From positions 4,712,001 through 4,776,000 of the forward strand of contig NZ_CP104174.1 of NCBI RefSeq assembly GCF_025200925.1: a stretch of DNA of 64,000 nucleotides, read 5' to 3'. A program made the position numbers and the translations under genes. A model generated the notes under the pieces. The model was not told where the DNA came from, ran no database searches, and saw only the letters and a list, made by a program, of their open reading frames with translations. Origin of the DNA: Bradyrhizobium sp. CB1015 (GTDB lineage: Bacteria > Pseudomonadota > Alphaproteobacteria > Rhizobiales > Xanthobacteraceae). Shown here piece after piece: positions 1 to 8,650 of the stretch (position 1 is the stretch's first letter; each line of letters opens with the position of its first letter).

Positions 1-333
1 GCCTATGGTTGCTATCAATGGCTCGCGATCGCCGCCGTGCTGGGCTTTGCGCGGCGCACCTTCACAGCCGACGGCCCTGCGCGGCGCTACCTGACCGATG
101 CGATCTTCCCGTACTACATCGTGCATCAGACCGCGATCATCGTGATCGCGCACCAATTGCGCGACAGCGGGATGCCGGCCGGGATCGAAGCGTCCATCGT
201 CATCCTTGGAACCGCGCTCATATGTGTGGCGAGCTATGAAATCGTCCGGCGCGTTGCCTGGCTGCGACCGCTGTTCGGGTTGCGGGCGGTGCCGCGAACC
301 CTGCGCCGGGTGGAGCAGCAGCAGCCGGCCTGA
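1..333 (+). CDS. C-terminal part of an acyltransferase-3 family membrane protein (5' truncated by window edge)
   Basis: The reading frame is open from base 1 to the TGA at 331-333, so only the last 110 residues are visible. They contain a hydrophobic segment around ILGTALICVAS preceded by FPYYIVHQTAII, a pattern typical of the last membrane helices of acyltransferase-3 (OpgC/OafA-like) proteins, where 'FPYY..HQ' recurs. Such proteins O-acylate glucans, lipopolysaccharide or other glycans at the inner membrane. The start and most of the domain lie outside the window, so substrate and gene name cannot be given. The next gene begins 52 bases downstream on the same strand but is functionally unrelated. 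Confidence 0.7.
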   Translation, partial: AYGCYQWLAIAAVLGFARRTFTADGPARRYLTDAIFPYYIVHQTAIIVIAHQLRDSGMPAGIEASIVILGTALICVASYEIVRRVAWLRPLFGLRAVPRTLRRVEQQQPA

Positions 334-385
334 CGAGCGCACGCCATCCGATTGGCCGGACGACAAAAGGTGCTAAGAGGGCCAG

Positions 386-1525
386 ATGCCGAACCGGGTC
401 TATCTCGACTGGAATGCGACCACGCCGCTGCGCCCCGACGCGCGGGCGGCGATGGTTGCGGCCTTCGACCTGGTCGGCAATCCATCCTCGGTCCATGCCG
501 AGGGGCGGGAGGCGCGGCGGCTGGTCGAAGCGGCTCGCGCGACACTTGCAGCTGCGGTCGGGGCGCAGCCGCGCAACATCGTTTTCACCTCGTCTGGAAC
601 CGAGGCCAATGCGCTGGCGCTCTCGCCGGGCTTACGGGGCCCGTCCGGCGGACCTGTCGAGCGGCTGCTGGTCTCGGCGGTCGAGCACGCCTCGGTGCTG
701 GCCGGCGGCCGGTTCCCGGCCGACAAGATCGGACTGATCCAGGTCACGCACTCCGGCGTGGTCGACCTCGGTCATTTGAAGGCGTTGCTGAAGGACGGCC
801 CGCCGGCCCTGGTCTCGATCATGGCCGCCAACAACGAGACCGGCGCGCTCCAGCCCTTCACGGAGGCTGCAACCATCGTCCACGAGGCCGGCGGCCTGCT
901 GCATGTCGACGCGATCCAGGCGCTTGGCAAAATACCCCTCAATATCAATTCGGTAGGCGCCGACCTTGCCACCTTTTCTGCGCACAAGATCGGCGGTCCC
1001 AAGGGGGTTGGCGCATTGGTGATGACCGAAGGGATTGGCGGCCTGGAGCCGGTGCTGCGGGGCGGCGGGCAGGAGCTCAACCGCCGTGCCGGAACCGAGA
1101 ACATTGCCGGGATCGCCGCCTTCGGGGCGGCGGTGAAGGCTGCGCTTCAGGCTCTGCCGGAGGATGTGAAGCGCATGGCAAGCCTCAGAGATCGTTTGGA
1201 AAACGGCCTCCGCGACGTTGCCGGGACGACAGTCTTTGCGAAAGACGTGGCGCGGTTGCCAAATACCGTCCTCTTCACCGCGCCGGGCTTGAAGGCCGAA
1301 ACCGCCGTGATCGGCTTTGACCTCGAGGGCATCGCGGTCTCCTCCGGCTCCGCCTGTTCCTCCGGCAAGGTCCAGCCATCCCACGTTCTGTCGGCGATGG
1401 GCTATGATCCCGCCATGGCTCAGGGAGCGGTGCGTCTCAGTCTGGGCTGGTCCACCGAACCCGAGGACATCAATCGGGCGTTAGAGGCTTGGCGAAAGCT
1501 TGGTAATACCCTACTTAAGGCTTGA
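386..1525 (+). CDS. Cysteine desulfurase, NifS/IscS class, first gene of the SUF operon
   Basis: This 379-residue PLP enzyme takes sulfur from L-cysteine as a persulfide for Fe-S cluster assembly. The PLP lysine is K201 in FSAHKIGGPKG and the persulfide cysteine is C324 in the SGSACSSG loop, the long mobile loop that marks group I (NifS/IscS) enzymes. The start ATG has AAGAGG 7-12 bases upstream. It precedes sufB by 114 bases. Together with sufS downstream, the cluster therefore carries two desulfurases of different classes, as in many alphaproteobacteria. No Rrf2/IscR-type regulator gene is seen beside it. I cannot tell from sequence whether IscS or NifS is the better name. Confidence 0.92.
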   Translation: MPNRVYLDWNATTPLRPDARAAMVAAFDLVGNPSSVHAEGREARRLVEAARATLAAAVGAQPRNIVFTSSGTEANALALSPGLRGPSGGPVERLLVSAVEHASVLAGGRFPADKIGLIQVTHSGVVDLGHLKALLKDGPPALVSIMAANNETGALQPFTEAATIVHEAGGLLHVDAIQALGKIPLNINSVGADLATFSAHKIGGPKGVGALVMTEGIGGLEPVLRGGGQELNRRAGTENIAGIAAFGAAVKAALQALPEDVKRMASLRDRLENGLRDVAGTTVFAKDVARLPNTVLFTAPGLKAETAVIGFDLEGIAVSSGSACSSGKVQPSHVLSAMGYDPAMAQGAVRLSLGWSTEPEDINRALEAWRKLGNTLLKA

Positions 1526-1639
1526 AGCGACGAAACACGGCTTGAACGGTTCTAAGCCCGTGCTTTCCGCGGAGAAATATCGTAATACTCGTCCGAGTTT
1601 GATCCACCGCGGTCCTTGAAACCGCGAGCGGAGGATGGA

Positions 1640-3136
1640 ATGCCAGCCGTACAAGAGACGGTCGAGCGCGTGAAGCGCATCGACGTCGACCAGTATCGTT
1701 ATGGGTTTGTGACCCTGATCGACTCCGAGAAGGCCCCCAAGGGGCTGTCGGAAGAGATCGTAAAATTCATCTCGCAGAAAAAGAATGAGCCCGCCTGGAT
1801 GCTGCAGTGGCGGCTGGAAGCCTATCGGCGCTGGCTGACCATGCAGGAGCCGACCTGGGCCCGTGTCGACTATCCCAAGATCGACTTCCAGGACCTCTAT
1901 TATTACGCGGCGCCGAAGCCGAAGAAGACGGTCTCGTCACTGGATGAGATCGATCCGGAGATCCTGAAGACCTACGAGAAGCTCGGCATCCCCTTGCGGG
2001 AAGTCGCCATGCTCGAAGGCGTCGAACCCAAGGTGGGCGAGGAAGACCCGGCCCGCCGCAAGATCGCGGTCGATGCCGTCTTCGACTCGGTCTCGGTTGC
2101 GACCACGTTCAAGGCGGAGCTGAAGAAGGCCGGCGTGATCTTCATGCCGATCTCGGAAGCGATCCGCGAGCATCCCGAGCTGGTGCAGAAATATCTGGGC
2201 TCGGTGGTTCCGACCTCGGACAATTTCTACGCCACGCTGAACTCGGCGGTGTTCTCCGACGGCTCGTTCGTCTACGTGCCGCCGGGCGTGCGCTGCCCGA
2301 TGGAGCTGTCGACCTATTTCCGCATCAACGAGCGCAACACCGGCCAGTTCGAGCGTACGCTGATCATCGCCGACAAGGGCTCCTACGTCTCCTATCTCGA
2401 AGGCTGCACCGCGCCGCAGCGCGACGAGAACCAGCTGCATGCCGCCGTGGTCGAGCTCGTCGCGCTGGATGATGCCGAGATCAAGTACTCGACGGTGCAG
2501 AACTGGTATCCCGGCAATTCGGAAGGCAAGGGCGGCATCTACAATTTCGTCACCAAGCGTGGCGATTGCCGGGGCGCCAACTCGAAAATTTCCTGGACCC
2601 AGGTCGAGACGGGATCTGCGATCACCTGGAAATATCCGAGCTGCATTCTCCGCGGCGACAATTCGCGCGGCGAGTTCTATTCGATCGCGATCTCGAACGG
2701 CTTCCAGCAGGTCGATAGCGGCACCAAGATGATCCATCTCGGCAAGAACACGTCGAGCCGCATCATCTCCAAGGGCATCGCCGCCGGCAAGTCGCAGAAC
2801 ACCTATCGCGGCCTCGTCACCGCGCATCGCAAGGCGCTAGGGGCCCGCAACTTCACCGCCTGCGACTCGCTGCTGATCGGCGACAAATGCGGTGCGCACA
2901 CCGTGCCGTACATCGAGGCCAAGAACTCCTCGGCGACGTTCGAGCACGAGGCGACCACCTCGAAGATCTCCGAGGACGTGCTGTTCTACTGCATCCAGCG
3001 CGGGCTCAGCCAGGAAGAGGCCGTCGGCCTCGTCGTCAACGGCTTCGTCAAGGACGTGCTGCAGCAGCTGCCGATGGAATTCGCGGTGGAAGCGCAGAAG
3101 CTGATCTCGATCTCGCTCGAAGGATCGGTCGGCTGA
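1640..3136 (+). CDS. sufB: Fe-S cluster scaffold subunit SufB
   Basis: SufB, with SufC and SufD, forms the SufBC2D scaffold on which nascent Fe-S clusters are built in the cytoplasm. The 498-residue protein has the family's usual length, and typical motifs are visible: [20 protein letters not shown] in the N-terminal half, GCTAP, and the beta-helix core ending [12 protein letters not shown] at 1616 is in frame, but the ATG at 1640 is preferred because GGAGG sits five bases before it. The gap after the upstream desulfurase is 114 bases, and sufC follows 62 bases downstream on the same strand, consistent with one operon. Confidence 0.96.
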   Translation: MPAVQETVERVKRIDVDQYRYGFVTLIDSEKAPKGLSEEIVKFISQKKNEPAWMLQWRLEAYRRWLTMQEPTWARVDYPKIDFQDLYYYAAPKPKKTVSSLDEIDPEILKTYEKLGIPLREVAMLEGVEPKVGEEDPARRKIAVDAVFDSVSVATTFKAELKKAGVIFMPISEAIREHPELVQKYLGSVVPTSDNFYATLNSAVFSDGSFVYVPPGVRCPMELSTYFRINERNTGQFERTLIIADKGSYVSYLEGCTAPQRDENQLHAAVVELVALDDAEIKYSTVQNWYPGNSEGKGGIYNFVTKRGDCRGANSKISWTQVETGSAITWKYPSCILRGDNSRGEFYSIAISNGFQQVDSGTKMIHLGKNTSSRIISKGIAAGKSQNTYRGLVTAHRKALGARNFTACDSLLIGDKCGAHTVPYIEAKNSSATFEHEATTSKISEDVLFYCIQRGLSQEEAVGLVVNGFVKDVLQQLPMEFAVEAQKLISISLEGSVG

Positions 3137-3198
3137 TCGCCGTCCCTCGCGGCGCGCACCTCGCGCTCCAACATCAATTGAAGAGACTGGATACCAAG

Positions 3199-3951
3199 AT
3201 GGCTTTGCTTGAAGTGAAAGACCTCAAGGTTCGTGTCGAGGAGCGTGAGATCCTCCACGGGCTGACGCTGACCGTGAACGAGGGCGAGGTGCACGCGATC
3301 ATGGGGCCGAACGGCTCCGGCAAGTCGACGCTTTCGCATGTCATCGCCGGCAAGCCCGGCTACGAGGTCACCGACGGCCAGATCCTGTTTAGGGGCGAGG
3401 ACCTGCTGGAGATGGAGCCGGACGAGCGCGCCGCCAAGGGCGTGTTCCTGGCGTTCCAGTATCCGGTCGAGATTCCCGGCGTCACCACCATGAATTTCCT
3501 GCGCACCGCGCTCAATGCGCAGCGCAAGGCGCGCGGCGAGAGCGAGCTGATGGTGCCGGACTTCCTCAAGAAGGTCCGCGAGGTCTCGAAGTCGCTGAAC
3601 ATTCCGCAGGACATGCTCAAGCGCGGCGTCAATGTCGGCTTCTCCGGTGGCGAGAAGAAGCGCAACGAGGTGCTGCAGATGGCGCTGTTCGAGCCCAGCC
3701 TGTGCATCCTCGACGAGATGGATTCCGGCCTCGACATCGACGCGCTGCGGATCGCGGCCGACGGCGTCAACGCGCTGCGCTCGCCGGGGCGCGCGATGGT
3801 CGTCATCACCCACTATCAGCGGCTGCTCAACTACATCGTGCCCGATTTCGTGCACGTGATGTCCAGGGGTCGCGTCGTGAAGAGCGGCGGCAAGGAGCTG
3901 GCGCTGGAGCTGGAAGCCTCCGGCTACGCCCAGTTCGAGGATGCCGCGTAA
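3199..3951 (+). CDS. sufC: Fe-S assembly ATPase SufC
   Basis: This is the ABC-type ATPase of the SufBCD complex. It drives conformational change in the scaffold and is soluble rather than a transporter. The 250-residue sequence has Walker A GPNGSGKST near residue 36, signature FSGGEKKRNE near 152 and Walker B CILDEMDSGLD near 172, with the H-loop THY near 204. The ATG at 3199 gives the family's standard N terminus MALLEVKDLKV. The frame is open further upstream, but that stretch overlaps sufB and shows no SufC similarity. sufD starts 12 bases downstream. Confidence 0.97.
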   Translation: MALLEVKDLKVRVEEREILHGLTLTVNEGEVHAIMGPNGSGKSTLSHVIAGKPGYEVTDGQILFRGEDLLEMEPDERAAKGVFLAFQYPVEIPGVTTMNFLRTALNAQRKARGESELMVPDFLKKVREVSKSLNIPQDMLKRGVNVGFSGGEKKRNEVLQMALFEPSLCILDEMDSGLDIDALRIAADGVNALRSPGRAMVVITHYQRLLNYIVPDFVHVMSRGRVVKSGGKELALELEASGYAQFEDAA

Positions 3952-3963
3952 GGAATTTTTAAG

Positions 3964-5268
3964 ATGAACGTTGCTGTGGCAAAGACCGGAAGCGGCCGCG
4001 CGGTGAGCGATCTGTTCGCCAGCGCCGAAGGCCGCCTGCCGGGTTCGCCTGACGTGATCGCGGCGCGCCGCGAGGCGTTCGAGACCTATGAGCGTCTCGG
4101 CCTGCCGCACCGCCGGATCGAGGAATGGAAATACACCGATCTGCGCGCGCTGGTCGGCGAGGTGCTGCCGCTGGCAGCCGCGCCCGATGCCGCCGCGCTG
4201 AAGCGCGCCGCGGACGCGGTCAAGGCGCATGCGTTCGACGGCGCCCGCAAGCTGGTGCTGGTCGACGGCGTGTTCGCGGCCGAGCTCTCTGACGTGAAGG
4301 CGCTTGCCGCGGAAGCGAGCCTCAAGACTCTGCGCGAGACACTGGACAAGGATGCCGGTCTCCTCAAGACCGCGTCAAGCGATGCCGTGATCGCGCTGAA
4401 CGCTGCGCTGGCGACCGACGGCGTGGTGCTGTCGATCGCGGATGGGGCGCAGCTCTCTGCGCCGGTCCAGATCATCCATGTTGCGACCGCCGCGTCGGCT
4501 TCGGCCGTCACCCGTTCGCAGGTTCGGATCGGGAAGGGCGCCCGCGCCACCATCATCGAGAGCTTCGTCGCCGCCGGCGCTGCGGCCTACCAGGTCAACG
4601 ATGCCGTCATCGTCTCGATCGGCGACGACGCCGATGTCGCGCATATCCGCCTGATGGACGATGCGCCCGATGCGGTGAACATCACCTCACAGTTCGTTAC
4701 CGTCGGCGCCAACGTGAAGCTAAACTTCTTCAACATGACCACGGGTGCTGCGGTCAGCCGCCTGCAGGGCTTCATTACCTTCTCGGGCGAGGGCAGCGAG
4801 CTCTCGGCCAATGGCGTGAACCTGCTGCAGAAGACCGAGCACGGTGACACTACGCTGGTGGTCGACCACGCCGTGCCGAACTGCGTCAGCCGCGAAACCT
4901 TCCGTGCCGTGATCGACGACCGCGGCCATTCGGTGTTCCAGGGCCGCATCATCGTCCGTCCCGATGCGCAGAAAACCGACGGCAAGATGATGACCCGGGC
5001 GCTGCTGCTCTCGGACGAGGCTGAAGCCGACAACAAGCCCGAGCTGGAGATTTTTGCCGACGACGTCTCCTGCGGCCATGGCGCCACCGCCGGCGCGCTC
5101 GACGACAGCCTGCTGTTCTACCTGAAGGCCCGCGGCCTGCCGGAGAAGCAGGCCCAGGCGCTGCTGATCCAGGCTTTCGTCGGCGAGGCGATCGAGCAGA
5201 TCGCCGATGATGGGTTGCGCGAGCACGTGATGGGCATGGCCGAGCGCTGGCTGGAGCGGCGGTCATGA
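3964..5268 (+). CDS. sufD: Fe-S cluster assembly protein SufD
   Basis: SufD is the SufB paralogue that completes the SufBC2D scaffold and is implicated in iron acquisition. The 434-residue protein has the SufD N terminus (PHRRIEEWKYTDLR) and the C-terminal beta-helix signature (SCGHGATAGALDDSLLFYLKARGL) with LIQAFVGEAIEQI near the end. Its ATG lies 12 bases after sufC. Its stop codon overlaps the start of sufS by four bases, indicating translational coupling within the operon. Confidence 0.96.
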   Translation: MNVAVAKTGSGRAVSDLFASAEGRLPGSPDVIAARREAFETYERLGLPHRRIEEWKYTDLRALVGEVLPLAAAPDAAALKRAADAVKAHAFDGARKLVLVDGVFAAELSDVKALAAEASLKTLRETLDKDAGLLKTASSDAVIALNAALATDGVVLSIADGAQLSAPVQIIHVATAASASAVTRSQVRIGKGARATIIESFVAAGAAAYQVNDAVIVSIGDDADVAHIRLMDDAPDAVNITSQFVTVGANVKLNFFNMTTGAAVSRLQGFITFSGEGSELSANGVNLLQKTEHGDTTLVVDHAVPNCVSRETFRAVIDDRGHSVFQGRIIVRPDAQKTDGKMMTRALLLSDEAEADNKPELEIFADDVSCGHGATAGALDDSLLFYLKARGLPEKQAQALLIQAFVGEAIEQIADDGLREHVMGMAERWLERRS

Positions 5269-6512
5269 GCACGCATCCGGCAGTCAAGAACGGGGCCTAC
5301 GATGTCGCGCGCGTGCGCCAGGATTTTCCGGCGCTCGCCATGCAGGTCTACGGCAAGCCGCTCGTGTATCTCGACAACGCAGCCTCCGCGCAGAAGCCGC
5401 AGTCCGTGCTGGACCGCATGACGCAGGCCTATACGTCCGAATACGCCAACGTGCATCGCGGCCTGCATTACCTCGCCAATGCCGCGACGGAGGCCTATGA
5501 GGGCGCGCGGGCAAAAGTCGCGCAGTTCGTCAACGCCCGCCGGACAGAGGAAATCATCTTCACCCGCAACGTCACCGAGGCAATCAACCTCGTAGCGTCG
5601 TCCTGGGGCGAGCCGAACATCAAGCAGGGCGACGAGATTGTCCTGTCGATCATGGAGCACCATTCCAACATCGTGCCCTGGCATTTCCTCAGGGAACGCC
5701 ATGGCGCAGTGATCAAATGGGCGCCCGTCGATGACGAGGGCAATTTCCTGATCGACGAGTTCGAGAAGCTGCTGACGCCGAAGACCAAGCTTGTCGCCAT
5801 CACCCAGATGTCCAACGCGCTCGGAACGTTCGTTCCGATCAAGGAGGTGGTGCGGCTGGCCCATGATCGCGGCATTCCGGTGCTGGTCGACGGTGCGCAA
5901 GGCGCGGTGCATCTGCCGGTCGACGTGCAGGATCTCGACTGCGATTTCTACGCGTTCACCGGCCACAAGATCTATGGCCCGACCGGCATCGGCGCGCTCT
6001 ATGCCAAGCACGAGCACCTTGTTGCGATGCGGCCCTTCAACGGCGGCGGCGAGATGATCCGCGAGGTCGCGAAGGACTGGGTCACCTATGGCGATCCGCC
6101 GCACAAGTTCGAGGCCGGCACCCCGCCCATCGTCGAGGCCGTCGGCCTTGGCGCTGCCATCGACTACGTCAATTCGATCGGCAAGGAACGCATCGCCGCC
6201 CACGAGGCCGACCTCACCGCCTACGCCCAGGAGCGCCTGCGCGAGATCAACTCGCTGCGGCTGATCGGCACGGCGCAGGGCAAGGGCCCGGTGATCTCCT
6301 TCGAGCTCAAGGGCGCGCATGCCCACGACGTTGCCACCGTGATCGACCGCCAGGGCATCGCGGTGCGCGCCGGCACCCATTGCGTGATGCCGCTTTTAGA
6401 GCGGTTCAACGTGACGGCGACATGCCGGGCCTCGTTCGGCATGTATAATACGCGGGAAGAAGTCGATCATCTGGCACAGGCGCTTTTGAAGGCGCGGGAT
6501 TTGTTCGCATGA
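5265..6512 (+). CDS. sufS: Cysteine desulfurase SufS (group II)
   Basis: SufS mobilises sulfur from cysteine and passes it to the SufBCD scaffold, normally through SufE or SufU. The 415-residue protein has the PLP lysine K235 in FTGHKIYGPTG and the catalytic cysteine C373 in RAGTHCVMPLL, the short-loop arrangement of group II enzymes. The start ATG overlaps the sufD stop (ATGA), and the gene in turn overlaps sufT by four bases. No sufE or sufU partner is encoded in the window, so the sulfur acceptor must lie elsewhere or the scaffold is served directly. Confidence 0.96.
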   Translation: MSTHPAVKNGAYDVARVRQDFPALAMQVYGKPLVYLDNAASAQKPQSVLDRMTQAYTSEYANVHRGLHYLANAATEAYEGARAKVAQFVNARRTEEIIFTRNVTEAINLVASSWGEPNIKQGDEIVLSIMEHHSNIVPWHFLRERHGAVIKWAPVDDEGNFLIDEFEKLLTPKTKLVAITQMSNALGTFVPIKEVVRLAHDRGIPVLVDGAQGAVHLPVDVQDLDCDFYAFTGHKIYGPTGIGALYAKHEHLVAMRPFNGGGEMIREVAKDWVTYGDPPHKFEAGTPPIVEAVGLGAAIDYVNSIGKERIAAHEADLTAYAQERLREINSLRLIGTAQGKGPVISFELKGAHAHDVATVIDRQGIAVRAGTHCVMPLLERFNVTATCRASFGMYNTREEVDHLAQALLKARDLFA

Positions 6513-6880
6513 GTGACACGGCCGAAATCAAAGCCAATCCGATGGAGACCCATTCGGCGCTGCCGCCGGAGGAGACCGAGCGGTTGACCCGTGAGATCAT
6601 CGCCGGGCTCAAGACCGTGTTCGACCCGGAAATTCCGGCAGACATCTACGAGCTCGGCCTGATCTACAAGGTCGAGATCAAGGACGACCGTTCGGTCGAC
6701 GTGCTGATGACGCTGACGACGCCGAACTGTCCCGCCGCAGGCGAGCTGCCGACCATGGTCGAGAACGCGGTCGCGAGCGTGCCCGGCGTCGGCGTGGTCG
6801 ACGTCAAGGTCGTCTGGGAGCCGCCGTGGTCGCCGGAACGCATGAGCGACGAGGCCCGCCTCGTGCTGAACATGTGGTGA
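6509..6880 (+). CDS. sufT: SUF-associated MIP18/DUF59 protein, SufT-like
   Basis: This small acidic protein (123 residues) belongs to the MIP18 (DUF59) family, whose SufT members help mature Fe-S proteins under high demand. Diagnostic motifs are FDPEIPADIYELGLIY near residues 38-53 and TTPNCPAAGELP with a conserved cysteine at about 74. It overlaps sufS by four bases, so it is translated from the same message. The N-terminal 25 residues are variable and probably disordered. Confidence 0.92.
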   Translation: MSDTAEIKANPMETHSALPPEETERLTREIIAGLKTVFDPEIPADIYELGLIYKVEIKDDRSVDVLMTLTTPNCPAAGELPTMVENAVASVPGVGVVDVKVVWEPPWSPERMSDEARLVLNMW

Positions 6881-6929
6881 CGGCCTCGGCCCGCATTGAA
6901 TTCGCTCCGCAACGGACCACATACACAAC

Positions 6930-7331
6930 ATGACCCAGGCGACACCACCATCCTCCACTCCGAAGCCGCGGCGGCCGCGCCCGCAGGTGATGCGGCTGAC
7001 GGACGCTGCTGCCCAGCGCATCACCGAGCTGACCCAGCGCGCCGATTCCGAGATCGTGGGTCTGCGCGTCGGCGTGAAGAACGGCGGCTGCGCCGGCCAG
7101 TCCTATACGGTCGAATACGCCCACGAAATCCGGCCGACCGACGAGGTCGTCGAGGACAAGGGCGTCAAGATCCTGGTCGACCCGAAGGCCGTGCTGTTCC
7201 TGCTCGGCACCGAGATGGACTACAAGGCCGACAAGATGCAGGCCCAGTTCGTCTTCAACAATCCCAACCAGATCTCCGCCTGCGGCTGCGGCGAATCGGT
7301 CGAGCTGCGGCCGGCCAAGATCGACGGGTAG
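6930..7331 (+). CDS. sufA: A-type Fe-S carrier SufA/IscA family
   Basis: A-type carriers accept clusters from the SufBCD scaffold and deliver them to apo-proteins. The 133-residue protein shows the three invariant cysteines: C54 in NGGCAGQSY, and C118 and C120 in ACGCGESVEL. A proline-rich N-terminal extension of about 18 residues precedes the core. It lies 49 bases after sufT and closes the operon. The following 200 bases hold a palindromic repeat and no further suf gene. Confidence 0.94.
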   Translation: MTQATPPSSTPKPRRPRPQVMRLTDAAAQRITELTQRADSEIVGLRVGVKNGGCAGQSYTVEYAHEIRPTDEVVEDKGVKILVDPKAVLFLLGTEMDYKADKMQAQFVFNNPNQISACGCGESVELRPAKIDG

Positions 7332-7345
7332 CGCCTTCTCACTCC

Positions 7346-7517
7346 TCTCGTGTCCCGGACGCGCTGCAGCGCCATAGCGCGTCCAAGACGCGCGTAAACG
7401 CGCTTATGGCGCTGCTGCGCAGAGCCGGGACCCACGCTATAGTCATCGGTGCAGAAGACTGGGCCCCGGCTCTGCAGCGCACCGTTACACGCTGCGCTGC
7501 GTCCGGGGCACGAGAGA
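7346..7517. repeat. Intergenic palindromic repeat, family A (TCTCGTG...CCGGACGC arms)
   Basis: The outer arms CTCGTGTCCCGGACGC and GCGTCCGGGGCACGAG are near-perfect inverted copies. Between them lie nested GCGC-rich stems and a central GAGCCGGGACCCA / TGGGCCCCGGCTC pair, so the whole element can fold into a branched structure. The same arms recur at 26751-26877. It lies between sufA and the TfoX-like gene and may end the suf transcript, but it has no clear T-run. Confidence 0.75.
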
Positions 7518-7525
7518 GCGCGAGC

Positions 7526-7972
7526 ATGGACCGCGAATTCCTGATCGACCTGTTCGCCGATTTCGGCCCGGTCACCATCCGGAAAATGTTCTCCGGCTAC
7601 GGCATCTCGGCCGATGGCGTCAATTTCGCGCTGTCACTGCGTGCCGGCCTGTTCTTCCGCGCCGACGAGACGACCATTCCCGATTTCGAAGCCGAAGGCT
7701 CAAAGCCGTTCCAGTACTCGACCCGCGCCAAGACCGTGGTGGTCAACTCCTACTGGGAGCTGCCGGCGCGCCTGTTCGATGATTCCGCGGAGCTTGCCCA
7801 ATGGGCGAGGGCGGCCCTCGCCACCGCCCAGCGCGCGAAGGTGAAGAAACGTCCGAAGGCGAAGAAGGCGGCGAAGAAGAAGGTTGCGCCGAAGAAGCGT
7901 GTGGCGAAGAAGGCTGCTAAGAAGGATGTTCGTAGGGTGGGCCAAGCGACGCGTGCCCACCGTTCGAAATGA
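7526..7972 (+). CDS. TfoX N-terminal domain protein with lysine-rich tail
   Basis: The first ~100 of 148 residues match the TfoX/Sxy N-terminal domain (LFADFGPVTIRKMFSGYGI near the start, then FFRADE and WELPARL). In enterobacteria this domain is linked to competence regulation, but stand-alone versions in alphaproteobacteria have no established role. Residues ~105-140 are a KK/PKKR/AKK-rich basic tail that could bind nucleic acid. The last ~15 codons (DVRRVGQATRAHRSK) are encoded by the left arm of an intergenic repeat (7931-8022), so the C terminus is probably a recent addition. ATG 7526 is chosen as the first start after the upstream repeat. Confidence 0.8.
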   Translation: MDREFLIDLFADFGPVTIRKMFSGYGISADGVNFALSLRAGLFFRADETTIPDFEAEGSKPFQYSTRAKTVVVNSYWELPARLFDDSAELAQWARAALATAQRAKVKKRPKAKKAAKKKVAPKKRVAKKAAKKDVRRVGQATRAHRSK

Positions 7973-8022
7973 TCATGCCGAGATCGTGGGCACGGCGCTT
8001 ACGCGCCTTTGCCCACCCTATG
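7931..8022. repeat. Palindromic repeat with GTAGGGTGGGC arms
   Basis: CGTAGGGTGGGC at 7931-7942 is inverted as GCCCACCCTATG at 8011-8022. Inside lie GCGTGCCCAC and GTGGGCACGGCGC, giving a second stem. The element straddles the stop codon of the TfoX-like gene at 7972 and lies six bases from the stop of the convergent FabA-like gene, so it may serve as a bidirectional 3' structure. Confidence 0.75.
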
Positions 8023-8027
8023 GGACC

Positions 8028-8558
8028 TCAGTCTGTGGCCTTAGTCAGACCAACTCGCATATCCTTCGCCGCAAAGACCGATATGCCATCCGCAAGCACA
8101 CGCCCATCAGCGATCCCGAGCACCAGCTTGCCGCGCCGGACCATGCGCATGGCGACCTCGTAGCGCACGCGTTGTGTGTTCGGTGTGATTTCGCCCGTGC
8201 ACTCAACTTCGCCGACGCCGATGGCGCGGCCCTTGCCGGGCGAACCCGACCAGCCGAGCCAGTAGCCGACCATCTGCCACATGGCGTCCAGTGCCAGCGT
8301 CGGAGGCATGATGGAGTCGCCGCGGTAATGGGAATCGAAGAACCAGTGCGTCGGCACGATATCGAGCTCGCCGACGACATGGCCCTTGCCGAACTCGCCG
8401 CCGTCCAGGCTGATCTCGGTGATGCGGTCCATCATCAGCATCGGCGGCGCTGGCAATTGCGCATTGCCCGGGCCGAAATAGCCGCCTTCGCTCGATCTCA
8501 GCAGCTCGTCCCTGGTGTAGGACGGTTGCGGCGTATGGAAATCATGAGGATTGGGCAA
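8028..8558 (-). CDS. FabA-like beta-hydroxyacyl-ACP dehydratase, divergent paralogue
   Basis: The 176-residue protein aligns over its whole length with FabA, the 3-hydroxydecanoyl-ACP dehydratase/isomerase of unsaturated fatty acid synthesis (FGPGNAQLPAPPMLMMDRITEIS, LDAMWQMVGYWLGW, KLVLGIADGRVLADG). Catalytic histidine H77 and aspartate D91 are present. The segment between them differs from FabA: the usual CHF...MPGCLGLD is SHY...MPPTLALD here, replacing the glycine and neighbour at the start of the active-site helix. No fabB follows, although fabA and fabB normally form a pair. It is probably a paralogue with altered substrate use rather than the housekeeping FabA. Confidence 0.82.
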   Translation of the reverse strand: MPNPHDFHTPQPSYTRDELLRSSEGGYFGPGNAQLPAPPMLMMDRITEISLDGGEFGKGHVVGELDIVPTHWFFDSHYRGDSIMPPTLALDAMWQMVGYWLGWSGSPGKGRAIGVGEVECTGEITPNTQRVRYEVAMRMVRRGKLVLGIADGRVLADGISVFAAKDMRVGLTKATD

Positions 8559-8650
8559 GGCGATGAGTCCTCGATGCTCGCGTCAGGCGCCACGGCAGCG
8601 AGGAAGATGTCGGTTGGCAAGCAGGAATGTCAAGAACGGCGCCGGCCGCC

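Noticed and set aside
1526..1639. Possible regulatory site (Irr, RirA or IscR) before sufB
   Set aside because: No palindrome or known box could be read with confidence in this 114-base gap.
2986..4230. 414-residue minus-strand ORF
   Set aside because: Antisense to sufC and to parts of sufB and sufD, which have strong motifs. No ribosome site.
5118..6380. 420-residue minus-strand ORF
   Set aside because: Antisense to sufS, whose PLP lysine and catalytic cysteine are intact.
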